Below, piece by piece: positions 34,490 to 44,814 of a stretch of 64,000 bases of DNA. Within the stretch, counting starts at the first letter, position 1. Every line of letters starts with the position of its first letter. Under the pieces are notes generated by a model. The model did no database searches. It had not been told where the DNA came from and saw only the letters and a program-made list of their open reading frames with translations. Location of the stretch: the NCBI GenBank assembly GCA_018398815.1, contig CM031601.1, positions 36,432,009-36,496,008 on the forward strand, in the 5' to 3' direction. The position numbers were made by a program, and so were the translations under genes. Source of the DNA: Conus ventricosus (Eukaryota > Mollusca > Gastropoda > Neogastropoda > Conidae).

Positions 34490-34716
34490 TTTTTTATAAG
34501 TATGTCAATTTCTGCTACACTAATTATCAACATAATCAAGTCATTTTTACAGGACATTATAGACCAATGCATAACAGCAAAACATGCCAAAAATCTGAAA
34601 GATTTGTCAAGAAATAAGTGAGCAGTAACTATTTTACTGAACCTACCCCAAAAAGCAAAATTTTACCTTGGCACACAGTTATTCAAATGTGCTATTATAC
34701 TGTGGCAGTGAAGGGG
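34490..34716 (-). repeat. piggyBac-like subterminal sequence, inverted relative to 62858-63085
   Basis: Reverse complement of about 220 bp at 62858-63085 with only scattered differences, ending in the same terminal CCCCTTCACTGCC next to TTAA. Confidence 0.8.
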
Positions 34717-36243
34717 TTAAAGCACACAAAACTATGTTATATAGAAGACTGAAGTGTACTGCTTTTTTCTTCACTGCAGTGTTAGTAGTGCTAGGTGGTA
34801 TGGTACACTTGGAAGCGTGGGTCTGGACACAGGGCAGGGTGGGATGGACGCTGTGCACACTCATACACAGTCTCTTTCCAGATGCCATTTTTGTGCATAC
34901 CTTGCACTTCATGCTAGTTGCTTGCTTGCCTGTCAGTTGAGAGATTCGGCGAGTGCCTCTACATCAGCCAGCAACATCTTCAGATTGAGCAGGTTGTCAC
35001 CATACAAAAGCTCACTTGTCACCTCAGTCTTGAACGTGAGAAAGTCCTTGGTGCTTTTTTTTTGTCATTGAAGATGATGTAGGAGTTCAGTAGCCGGACC
35101 TGAAGCAGCATCACCTTCAGTTTTTGGTGGTCTTCAGTTTTGCATTACAGGGCTGCAGCATTTGGTCTGCTCTGTCTACAGCCCCCATCTTGGAGTTGTA
35201 GTCGACCACACAGGTAGGTTTAGAGACCTGTCTGCCTCTGCTCCACCTGCTTCATGCTGTCATCATGCATGGTGCTTAGCATGTACCTGACTTTACTGGA
35301 TGAAGAGGAGAGGCCCAAATCTCCTTGCTTTCACTGGCTCCTCCCGATTCATCTCCAGTTCCTGCACTTCAAGAGGAGCTGTTTTGCCGCATTGGTCCAT
35401 TGCACACTGTCTTCTTGGACTTCATGTACTGGTAGAGTCTGGTTCCAGAGTACCAGTTATTCATTAAGAGGTGGTAGCCCTTGCCATAAACACTACAATC
35501 TTCTCTGGAGGTGTGAGGAGAGCTGCATCGTCTGGGATGTGCTGCTGGACTAATAAGGCAGGATCTTCTTTGCCAGTGTGATTGTGGAATTTAAATGTGA
35601 AGCTACTGTCCTCACATACATTGAAGAGCTTCATTCCAGAAGAATAAAGTTTGAAGAGCTTTATTCATTGCATGGAGACCAGCTCACCTTTCCAGAGCAG
35701 CAGACATTCATCAACAGCAACATACTTGTCAGGAGTGTACACTACCTCAAATTCTTCTTGGAGGTGTTTTCCAAGAGGCCTGATCTTATAAAGCCAGTCC
35801 CCATTAGGGTCATTGTGGGCTGGCTCCTGGGTAGTGTTGTTGCAATGCCTGGAGTGCAACAGAGCCTGGAAATGATTTCTGGCTATTATCTGGGGGAATA
35901 TTGGGGTCGACAGGAGTGTTGAAGTTGACCAGCATGATGCTGTTTGACAGCTTGTTGACAATGCCAGTCAGCAACATGAGTCCAATGAATTTTTACATTT
36001 CTGTTGATGGCACCTGGTCCAGTCCCTTAATCTGGAGTAACATTTTTTTTTTTTTGGGGGGGGGGGGGGGACATGACACTGCAATGATTTGGTCAGTATG
36101 CAAGTTGGTTTGATCAACAAGATGCTGGACTAGAGTGTCTGTCAAAAACAGCTCATAGTAGTGAACTGGCATTGTTCCCTGCTGTCTTTTCTTGAGGCTA
36201 GGCTGTTCTGTAAACTGGAGGATCTCTGGGGCTGTTATGTTAG

Positions 36244-36459
36244 GCTGGACAATAGGTTGGTCAAGGACTACCCTCGCCAGCTGGACAATAGGTAGGTCAA
36301 GGACCACCCTCACCGGCTGGACAATAGGTTAGTCAAGGACCACCCTTGCCGGCTGGATAGTGGGTTGGTCAAGGACCACCCTCGCCGGCTGGACAATAGG
36401 TTAGTCAAGGACCACCCTCGCCGGCTGGATAGTAGGTTGGTCAAGGACCACCCTCACCT
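36244..36459 (-). repeat. 36-bp minisatellite, six units
   Basis: Six head-to-tail 36-bp units, starting GCTGGACAATAGGTTGGTCA on the plus strand, exactly 36 bp apart. On the minus strand one frame reads ARVVLDQPIVQP per unit, in the region between transposase N-terminus and DDE domain. Units differ by one to three substitutions. Confidence 0.88.
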
Positions 36460-36661
36460 TTTGCCATTTGCTGTACAGGCCTTCTGCCACTTGGACCTAT
36501 CTTCCTCTGCCCTCACTTATGACAGGAAATGTACATGTAAACCAGTCACAAGTCACATCAACACACAAACACTAGCACACAAACGCGCACAAAACACACA
36601 CTGCACACAAATGCTCCTTCTCTTTGTTTTTCTTTCCCTTTTTTCCACACATGCAACAAAA

Positions 36662-36672
36662 TCTCTCTCTCT

Positions 36673-36715
<43 letters not shown>

Positions 36716-36751
36716 CTCACACACACTCACACACACTCTCTCTCTCTCTCT
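36662..36751. repeat. (CT)n microsatellite with a CA interruption
   Basis: Nearly pure CT repeat, then CACACTCACACACACT, then CT again. Confidence 0.92.
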
Positions 36752-37960
36752 GTCAAACACATACAGTCACGACTTTACAATCACAGTAACACCTCTCTCT
36801 TGTATTGCCACTCTTTCATCTGCATGCCCACTTACTTTGTGCTCACTTCTACAGTAGTGACCTATATAAAAACCAGGACACAATGGGTACAACTACAGTG
36901 AAGTGGAAAAGTAGTCGTACCTTGCCTTAGGGCTCCAGCTGATCCCCTGGTTTGACGTAATCATGCTCTGCTATGAGCACACTGGCTCTCTCTTTCACCA
37001 AGTCTTGGTTGTTCCACCTCCTCTTCACTCCCTGCCACTGTGGCTGAATCAGTGAATGGACTATCGCTTAGGTCAGATTCTGGTTGGCCCAGAGAGCTGT
37101 ATTCTGTCTCTTGCTCTGTTCTCTCCTCTCGGCTTGCCTGCTGTCTCAACGATACACGTGATAACCTCTTAAAATCGCAAGTTGCACTTTTGTCGTCTGA
37201 GTAAATCTTCCGATAAGGCTTTGCCATACCAAACTTTGTAGTCAAAATCTTCATCCTCAATTATTTTTGGGACTTCTTCCAACATCCTGAGTGACAAACT
37301 CACTATAATCCTTTCCTACACAGTCTCTTTACACCACTTTGGCCAGGCTGGGGTTTGTCATTGGCCATTTTGAAAACTTTTTCTCCAACTCTCTGAAAGT
37401 TGCTATGAGTAACACCCTGCAATAGCCCAAAGAAGCTTGATTGGGTCTTGTCTCTCATGAATGATTAATTTAGATATATTGAGCTTTCTTATTGGTGCTT
37501 ATTGGAATTCGGAAACTTCAAAATAGACACAGGAAAAATTCTCACTATGTTGTGGACGTAAATGTAATTCTGCAGCAAATATGGTCGCACTGTACTTGAC
37601 ATATATATACTTTGTCAACACAGAAGAGGTTAATTAATGAGGTAGGAACTATAGAAAAGAAATAATAGATAATGGATGCAACTTTTACACCAGTAGGGAA
37701 ACAGATATATGCCCACATCTCTGTACGAATACTGCATATGGCATCAGTAGGCCTAGCACACAATCACAAGACACAGTGCAAACAAGGAAATAAAGTATTT
37801 TCATGGAAAGAAAAGAACGAAAAAAGATGCAGCCTTAGATTTGAGTTTGTTGCTTTCATTGTTCTTCCATGGGAGTGTAATGCCCGCTTGACATTTTGAC
37901 CAGAGAAAATACTTCTTTTTTTTATAAAATTATGCATCTAAACTTCCTTGGACATGACAG

Positions 37961-38092
37961 CAAAACTTGGATTTGGATGACGACAAAATTTATCAGCTGA
38001 TAAATAATTGTGAAGCAAGCACTCTTAACCAAATGACAAAGTTTATTCACCTTTCCAGCCTACCCAGTTGGGAAATGTTCAAAAGAAAACAG
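37961..38092 (+). CDS. host-gene exon (unrecognised protein), phase 0/0
   Basis: 132 bp, acceptor GACAG (ending 37960), donor AACAG|GTCAGT (38093). It encodes 44 residues starting QNLDLDDDKIYQLINN and ending WEMFKRKQ, with no stop, and the composition is that of a compact helical segment. Phases match the exons at 3842 and 42730. A polypyrimidine run lies about 40 bases upstream. I do not recognise the protein. The intron before it (4064-37960) contains nearly all of the young mobile elements. Confidence 0.6.
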
Positions 38093-39134
38093 GTCAGTGT
38101 AGACTTTCAACTCTTCTGCTGCTATAGTCATCATGTAATCAAAGTGGGTGAATTGTTCAGTGTACACCAACAGTTTAGAAGAAGAAAAAAAACAGCCCTC
38201 AGAAAAAAAGCAAAAAAAGAAGGCCAGACTAAACACATTTTGTTGTTAATCTACTGATTTTGCTCTGGAAACTACTCATCTTGAGTTCAGAGGGTAGGCA
38301 GGTCTGCTGGAGCAAAATTTACTTCTTTACTTGTGAGGAAAGATTAGCCTCTTTGCCCGTTTCCTTTCTGATCTATGTTTAGGTGTTGTGTCTTAAACTT
38401 TCAGGTTTGCAGCTGCTTGGCTTTATCCTGGCCTTCATAAGACCTGTGGGGTTACTCTCAGTTTCAAGCCTGTATTTTCTTATCCTTCTTTCCTTGTCAT
38501 CTCCATAGTTTCCTCCCCTTTCTTCCTTTCTATTTTGCTCCAGTTCTTCCTTAATCTGTGTTTTTGAAAACGATGCTTTTCTTCATCTTGTAAAAAGGAC
38601 AGAAAGTAGTGTGCCAGCTGTTAGACAGAAGTGTCTCCTTGCATTTGTCTGACATAATCTTTAATGGAACTTAATACCAGGCTGGAGAACTCTCCTCGGA
38701 CTCGAGGATTCGAGAGAAAACCACCTGATTTTCAGAGGCAGGAAAAGCAAATATCTGAGAAAGAAAAAAAGAAGCAGGAAAAAAAATCGCGAAATGCATA
38801 AACACTCTGAGTTTGTTTATATCCCGTTTTTCCAGTCCAGGTTTCTGTGATTCTACATTCATCTCTGTGCTACCATGGTCCTTATGGTATGTTGCTGCGC
38901 TTCTGCCTACATTTATTAGACCGGTTCAGTGGTGGGCAAGTATGTAGATGAACGCTATTTGTTCAGCCATTTTCTTTTCTTGTTGTACATCAGGCTTGGG
39001 CTTTGGCTTCCTTGGGGAAATATGATATCTTGCATGTCACAAATTGTAAATCGAGGCGAGTAGTTTGAGGAAGATACAGTTGTCAACTGTAGGAGATTTG
39101 ATTAGACTGATAAGACTACAAAAGTGAGCATTGC
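38093..39134. other. intron, no element recognised
   Basis: AT-rich; short open frames only. Confidence 0.5.
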
Positions 39135-39665
39135 CGATCATAATAATAATAATAATGAATACTTATATAGCGCCTATTCTCGGCTAGAGACCAAGCTCTA
39201 AGCGTTTTAAAATCAACACTCGTTTACACAACGGGCTGCCTACCTAGGTAGTGCCGACTGAAGAGCTGCCAGCTGGCGCTTCATTCAGTCGTTTTCTGTG
39301 TCATCCAGTCAATATCGTTCAATATCGTTCACTCAGTTTCCTTACTTCCTTCATTCTTTTCATTTCTCACACAGGGTGCATGCTATGTGTAACGTATCAT
39401 CCATAGCAACGGCCAAACTGGCCTACTCTTCCGAAAGTTGGTGATGGGATTTTACGTGTGTGCAAGATGTTATGCGTGCGTTCACACACGGAACCTCGGT
39501 TTATAGTCTCATTCGAAGGACTGTATGGAAAATGGAGTCAGAACCAATGTTAACTCTGAGGGAAAAATCCTCCTGTACCGAAACTCCCCGGCGGAGGTTC
39601 GAACCTGCAACCCCAGGATCACCAAGATTACGAGTCCTGCGCTCTACCAACTGAGCTATTCCAGC
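39135..39665 (-). mobile_element. tRNA-derived SINE
   Basis: The minus-strand head (39665-39585) folds like a tRNA: A box TAGCTCAGTTGG, anticodon arm CAGGA-CTCGTAA-TCTTG (anticodon CGT, Thr) and B box GGTTCGAACC. A roughly 450-bp body follows, then a tail that reads CGCTATATAAGTATTC and ends in (ATT)n at about 39140-39155. The extra bases between the anticodon arm and T arm and the weak acceptor stem show it is a SINE and not a working tRNA gene. Confidence 0.78.
39585..39665 (-). promoter_or_regulatory. SINE RNA polymerase III promoter (A and B boxes)
   Basis: Internal A box and B box spaced as in a tRNA gene, within the SINE head. Confidence 0.75.
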
Positions 39666-40145
39666 TCCCAAATCAGTGGCTTTTTATTTGTTTAAAGTGT
39701 CCATGCTGGGAAAGGCAGGTTGTTTTGTTTGCTTTGTTATACAGAGCTGAACTATGCCATTTGTGGTGTTAACCCTCACCCTGCTCTTTATAATATTATA
39801 TAGTTTAAAGAAATGCACTTAAAATCAAAGGACGAACAGTCAACACTACCCCTAGTCATTTTTAGGGTATTTGTACATTTATTATTAGTAGTAGATAGGT
39901 AAACCTATACATTTTTGGAAACTAGAGATGTTGTAGATTTTGATAAAAGCAATAAAAAAAAAACTATACCTGCAATGTTGTTGAAGATATCCTTGAAGAT
40001 ATATCCAATGAAATTTGTGCAGACATGATAAAAAAAAGTTTTCAGTACTCTTTGAATTGTCACAATTCACCAATCACGGTGTCCAAACACTCAAAATAAG
40101 CAAAAACATACAGAAAAATATGTTGCACATAGCTCACAAAAAGCA

Positions 40146-40661
40146 CTAGTGCCTTGGCCTCTTGTGATAGGCAGAAAAACACTCAGGGCACAGTCCCACA
40201 TCACAGCCACTGCACTCCCAGCCAGAACGTACACAAGTGGCATGACCAGCTACACAGTTTCTCTTCCTTCCTGCAACCAGCTTGACCAGATCATGGCCTT
40301 CCAGGGGATGAGCTGGACCTGCCTGAGGTGGTGGGGCCTGTTGGGCTTGGGAGTTGTCCCTGGCAGCTCTAATTTCAGCAGCTGTACGCCTTCGGCGCAC
40401 AACTTTCTGAGGCGGATAGTAGTCTCCAGCCAGGCCCTCCACCACTGAAATCATGAAGTGGTACCTGACGAGTATGGGGGCATCACTGGTGTTCAGCTTA
40501 TAGATCAGGTAGCTGTTCAGGACAGCTCTCCCAAACGGAGAGAAGGCCACTTTTGATGTCCACTTCATTGTCCTCCTCTCAGTCAGGTACTGGTACAGCT
40601 TGGCATCACCAAGGTCCACTCCTCCCATTAACTTGTTGTACACTGTCTTCAGCATCAGATT
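40146..40661 (-). pseudogene. piggyBac transposase C-terminal exon
   Basis: Open for 170 residues: YNKLMGGVDLGDAKLYQY (third catalytic Asp region), MKWTSKVAFSPFGRAVLNSY, a basic linker (VVRRRRTAAEIRAA) and a Cys-rich end with CVAGHATC and CSGCDVGLCPECF, the zinc-binding domain used to bind element ends. Acceptor TTCAG precedes it on the minus strand. The frame is intact to the stop near 40146, which suggests a fairly recent age or an assembly of an active family member. Confidence 0.82.
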
Positions 40662-41258
40662 CTGAATTACAAACAGAGAAAAATTTTATGATTATTTTGT
40701 TTCTCTACTATGTTCATTACATTTGTTTTATTCATGAATAAAATGAATATCACAACGTCACTGTAAAATATAATTATTTGCTTATGATTTTTTTTTTAAA
40801 TACTAATTACAGTGAAGACTGAAACTGAACATATCAAGAATTCAGCAGTTCCATGTGTGCTTTCTATAATAAGAAATAGATTTCATCATAAAATTACCAA
40901 AACATAACTATGATTATAACTAAACCATTTCTTGATAGGAGCCCCACCCACTTTGCCACGCCCACACACATTGTTTTGAACATGAATGACTCAAAGACAA
41001 GACAGATGTGTGGTCTCAAACAAAATATTATACTTTACCCTCCTTTCAGCAACATTTACAGCATTCACAATAAAAATATTCGGATTCGCTGGTTTGATCT
41101 GGCCAGAAATAGAGTGTCTATGCAATTTGACTCCCACCGCCATCCTCACCTGCCCTCCTCCACTCTGGTGGCGTGCCACAAACTTCTAACTATCCAACAA
41201 CAATGGGTGACAAGATCCGATTTCAAAGTTTCAAACTTTCTAAGTTCTGTCCACTTAC

Positions 41259-41355
41259 CGGCTTCACTTTCGTAGCTGTCGCTTGCAACAAATGACTCGT
41301 CACTTGTGTCACGCTCACGCACCTCCACGTCTTGGTCACTTTCTGTTGAACTCAT
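41259..41355 (-). pseudogene. piggyBac transposase first exon (acidic N-terminus)
   Basis: ATG at 41355 (minus), SSTESDQDVEVRERDTSDES and further acidic residues, then donor G|GTAAGTGG. It ends in phase 1, whereas the 40661 exon starts in phase 0, so direct splicing would not restore a frame; the exon or exons between appear deleted. Confidence 0.65.
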
Positions 41356-41474
41356 TTTTTTTGTCATATCGGACTCCAATCGATCGACACGCTAGTACAA
41401 GTTACCAGAGGATGGCTTGTAATGCAAATGATGCTGCTGCCCGGATGTGTAACGGCGGTGGCTTAACGGGTTAA

Positions 41475-41639
41475 CACCTTATGTAAACAGAGCCACGATC
41501 GTGGCCTCCCGCAGTCTACCATGAAAGCCACGATCCAGGCCAGCCGCAGCCTACAGGTTAACAGCGCTCTGTGAACATGCGCCTTGTAAGAAGTATGCAG
41601 ATGCTTCAAAAGCACAGGATTGCAATCAGAGCAGACTGG
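41475..41639. other. short unassigned spacer
   Basis: Nothing recognised. Confidence 0.4.
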
Positions 41640-41795
41640 ATTTCTTTATGGGATTAATGTTTTTACCCCCCCCCCCCCCTTTTTTTTTTTTTAAACGAAC
41701 ATGCATGGGTTTTATTTTGACAGTGTGACGGCCTTGATAAGTGATGTTATAGGTACCCCTGTGGGGCAGTCTTGGTTATGAACAGCAAGAAATGA
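41640..41795 (+). mobile_element. relic copy I, 3' end of the same non-LTR superfamily
   Basis: A C run, a T run, then TGACAGTGTGACGGCCTTGA and CTTGGTTATGAACAGCAAGA parallel the conserved 3' end of copies A-F (GTGACAGCCCTGA, GGGCTATAAGCAAC). Strongly diverged. Confidence 0.5.
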
Positions 41796-42729
41796 GATGC
41801 ACAAACTGACAGTAATTCTTTTTACAATAAAGGATGTTGTTCATTCATTACCAGGTTATATGCATGATTGTTGAAACAAAGCGAGTTTTCTTTTTTTCTT
41901 TTCTCCTTTAAAAAAAACAAAAAAAATGTAAGTGTGTGTGTGTATGCAGTTTGTTAATTTCTTTTGGTTTCTGCATAGCAGTTTGCCTGTCATGAAGGAC
42001 CATGTAAGGACCTACAAAACTGCTTAGATTCCATTTTGGCCGGGGGTTTGCCCTCCTGGACTCCCCACCAGGGCATTGCCCCAGGACCCCCCTGGGCCCA
42101 GGCAGCCCCAGGACCCTGGCCTTTTTCAAATATGATTCAAGTCAGCTGGTCTCCAGCCTGTTATTTACTGCTATGGTTGTATGTCCAAGGTGGTTGTGTG
42201 CAGTAGAGTGGAATGTTCTTGTTCCAGTGGCGGACCAAAATCTCTTATATGGAAAACTAAAGGGAGTGGAATGAGCTAATGAGCCTTAATACGGCTTTGC
42301 TGCTGTCTCATAGTGCATAAGTAAATGACTGGAATTGGAAGTGATCCCTATCAATCAAGCATCTTGTCTCAGCATCTTGGCCATCTTACGTCATATCTCA
42401 CATTTATTGACATTTTTAATCCGTGTTTGTTACTTCTGTTGTCTTGTTCAGTTTCAAAGAACACATGATAGCATGTCTTTGCTTAGGTTTGTCTTCCAGC
42501 CAGTGAAATAATGACGAAGACATTGTTTGAATATAATGTCACTACTGTAAATTCAATACAGTTCCAAAGCTTGATATAATTTTTTGTGCTTTACATTCAC
42601 AACTGTTAATGCAGGATTTCTGATTTTAGTGTGTGGTGTATCCCCAGTTGTATGTGGATTGAAACCATGATGAAAGTGGAGAAGAAAGTATTCAAAGTGT
42701 TATGTTGTGCTTTATTTTACATAATGTAG
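41796..42729. other. intron, no element recognised
   Basis: AT-rich; a C/T-rich patch at 42040-42120. It ends in the acceptor TAATGTAG of the next exon. Confidence 0.5.
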
Positions 42730-43132
42730 CTTAGCTACCTGGCTCCATACAAGCGGAGGCCAAGGAGAAAGCCGGTGGTGTGTCAGCGCACTTTGCTTCC
42801 CAAGATGCCCAGCAGTCCCCTGATTCTGGTGCCCCACAACGTCCTACATCCCGTGCCAGGGACTGCTGCTCCAGTGCAGTCTCCATCTTTGCAGCCAGAC
42901 ATTTCTCAGACAGTACTGCAGACTGTACGGCCTGTGATTCAGCTGACAGAGGTTGCCATGGGCAACAGCATTGTGTCTTCAGCTGCAGCCTCTGTGTCAT
43001 CCATGGTGAGCCCGGCAATGTCGTCCCCGATGAACCCAGTTTTATCTGTAGTAAGCGCCACTGCATCATCACCGGTTATCTCTGTGTCTTCCACTGCGGC
43101 CAGCATCTCATCCCAACTGGAAGCTGATGGTG
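42730..43132 (+). CDS. host-gene exon (unrecognised protein), phase 0/1
   Basis: 403 bp open, acceptor ATGTAG (42729), strong donor G|GTAAGTAT (43133). Begins LSYLAPYKRRPRRKP, a basic patch resembling a nuclear localisation signal, then PKMPSSPLILVPHN and a long Ser/Val/Ala-rich low-complexity tail ending QLEADG. The choice of acceptor is supported by phase: the alternative AG five bases downstream would break the reading. Composition fits an unstructured part of a nuclear regulator, but no family is recognised. Confidence 0.68.
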
Positions 43133-44761
43133 GTAAGTATTTCTGTTGAGTTTTCCCTTCCTAAATGTCAGGCTGCTGATTCACGCACAAACATTCACAC
43201 GTGCGTGCATGAATACAGCCAATACTCCCTTACTCAACATGCATCCGACTCCATACAAATCACAAGGCGCTAAATACCAGTTTTTAAAATTTCATTTCCC
43301 CAGTGTCTCCTCCCATTTTCATACACAGCACTGGTGAGGTTTATTATTCCGTCTGTTCACAGGTCATAATCCTCCTGGGGTCAGTTCATCACAAATATCG
43401 ATACCTTCATTCCTCTTCCTTCAATTACGAATCTCTCTGGTGGACATCAAACATATGTTTCCACCTACCCTTTCCGCTCGGTTTCCTCAGAGCATAACTC
43501 TATGGCGATCTCCAACTTCGCTTCTTCACGTTTGGACAGCATACCAGCTATCTCTGGCTGTCTCTGGCTGTTCCTTCCAACATCTTTCTGGCAGGGGGGT
43601 ATGGCTCCCGTAGCTCACCCGACTCTCCCTCCAGTCACAGCCTCGTCTACTTTGCTACCGCTACCATAACGGCGTAGCTAGAAAACAAAATAAGCTATGA
43701 TAACTATACTGCACACAGTTAGCAGCAATCCAACATAAACACTTTTACAAAATAATTTCGATTCCCAATTTCACGATCGACATGGATAAAATAAAAACAA
43801 AGACAGGAACTTTCATAGCTCCTTAAAGTGGTGTCAGATACTTACTGTCTGAATCACTTCGTAGCAAAATACATGCGTTAGCATGTTACAGACTCATGTC
43901 TGTATTAAATGGGCCTGACAGTCGGCGGCCTCTTTTCATTCTATCAGCGCTGTTGCTCAAATCTCTCTCCGCACTCACTTCCAGTGTGTTTAGCTTTTTA
44001 CCCAATTCTTAACACATCTCACATTCAAAACAAAGGAAGTGACCTGCCCTTTAAGAACGACAATCCTACGCCGTTTCCTTTTCACACATTTAACTCCCTT
44101 AGCTCGCGCTTAACCTTTCAACTACACAGGCACTTAAAAAATTTTCCTTCCGTGTGCCTGACACTAAAAGTGTTGGGGGGGTTTCATTCTCCCATGTAAA
44201 ATTAGGGGTTTATAGCATTTGAAAGCAAACAGATGAAAAAGACCCCAATAAACCAAATAAAAATGTTCTGCTTTAGTTTATGTGTGTCATTAGTTCCGAA
44301 CCAGCAGGTGGTTTCCAATGCATTGAATGGCTGAATGACCTCATCCAGAAAGTTGAAGTGAAAGTGTTTAACTTGTTTTATTCACCAGAGTAGAACCATA
44401 ATGCAAGCCTTTTTGTTCTTCCTATGACACTGTTAGTCTTCCTGTGACTTACAACCATTGATTGTGTAGTGAGATCTCTTATGTAACATTCAGTTCATTT
44501 CCATTCCTGTATGTTTCTTTACTGTATGTGTTTTATCCTGCCCAACTTTGCCTGCAAGTGATTTCTGGTTTCAGAACATGATTTTATTTGTTTGAAATTC
44601 TTTTGAGTAGTAGTAACAACTACAGTAAGAAAAAAAAAGGGTGTTGGAATGATTTTCTGATGACACAAAAATCTATGTATCTGCCTTCTAATAGGTATTT
44701 GTCTTATTTTCCTATACAATTCTCTGGAAAAGATCATATAAGTGGTGTGTTTTACGTGCAG
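43133..44761. other. intron, no element recognised
   Basis: From the donor at 43133 to the acceptor TACGTGCAG at 44761. The stretch 43270-43680 is less AT-rich and may be an unrecognised repeat. Confidence 0.5.
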
Positions 44762-44814
44762 GACATTCCATGGTGTCGGAAGCTAACCTTTTGAGAGAAA
44801 ATTCTGTGAGTTCG
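44762..44814 (+). CDS. host-gene exon, phase 1/0
   Basis: 53 bp between TTTTACGTGCAG and TTCG|GTAAGTGC. Joined to the phase-1 end of the previous exon it reads GHSMVSEANLLRENSVSS without a stop. Both splice sites are strong. The gene must continue beyond; I found no confident later exon. Confidence 0.62.

Larger units (their letters stand above)
29996..34716 (+). mobile_element. TTAA-bounded piggyBac-like element
   Basis: TTAA at 29992-29995 and 34717-34720 flank ends that match as inverted repeats: CCCGTTCCCTGCC on the left, CCCCTTCACTGCC on the right when reversed (11 of 13). A piggyBac-type transposase N-terminus lies just inside the left end. The inside holds TG microsatellites and a 765-bp tandem duplication but no catalytic domain that I can see, so it would be non-autonomous. 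That the two ends belong to one element is inference. Confidence 0.55.
34741..37240 (-). pseudogene. piggyBac-type transposase relic, nearly full length
   Basis: Read on the minus strand: acidic N-terminus from about 37228 (AKPYRKIYSDDKSA), a 12-residue repeat block (36459-36244), MPVHYYELFLTDTLVQHLV (about 36170), NHFQALLHSRHCNN, YTPDKYVAVDECLLLWKG (about 35700, catalytic Asp region), CVVDYNSKMGAVDRADQM (about 35200, the conserved third Asp region) and a Cys-rich C-terminus with CKVCTK near 34905. Several frameshifts and stops separate the segments. It is an old insertion in the host intron, distinct from the TTAA-bounded elements next to it. Confidence 0.82.
39773..41470 (-). mobile_element. 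internally deleted piggyBac-like element
   Basis: TTAA at 39769-39772 and 41471-41474 flank a 1.7-kb unit with CCC-starting ends (CCCTCACCCTGC left, CCCGTTAAGCCA right when reversed). It encodes a transposase first exon (41259-41355) and a last exon (40146-40661) on the minus strand with GT-AG boundaries, but nothing for the catalytic centre between them. Non-autonomous derivative. Confidence 0.7.

Noticed and set aside
35578..35922. A 114-codon plus-strand protein
   Set aside because: It is the opposite strand of the piggyBac transposase relic, whose motifs are on the minus strand.
36365..36901. A 178-codon plus-strand protein with a Leu/Ser repeat
   Set aside because: It runs through the 36-bp minisatellite and the (CT)n tract; the minus strand carries the transposase reading.
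39585..39665. A tRNA-Thr gene
   Set aside because: A and B boxes and the anticodon arm are good, but the acceptor stem pairs poorly, the region after the anticodon arm is too long and a SINE body and tail follow.
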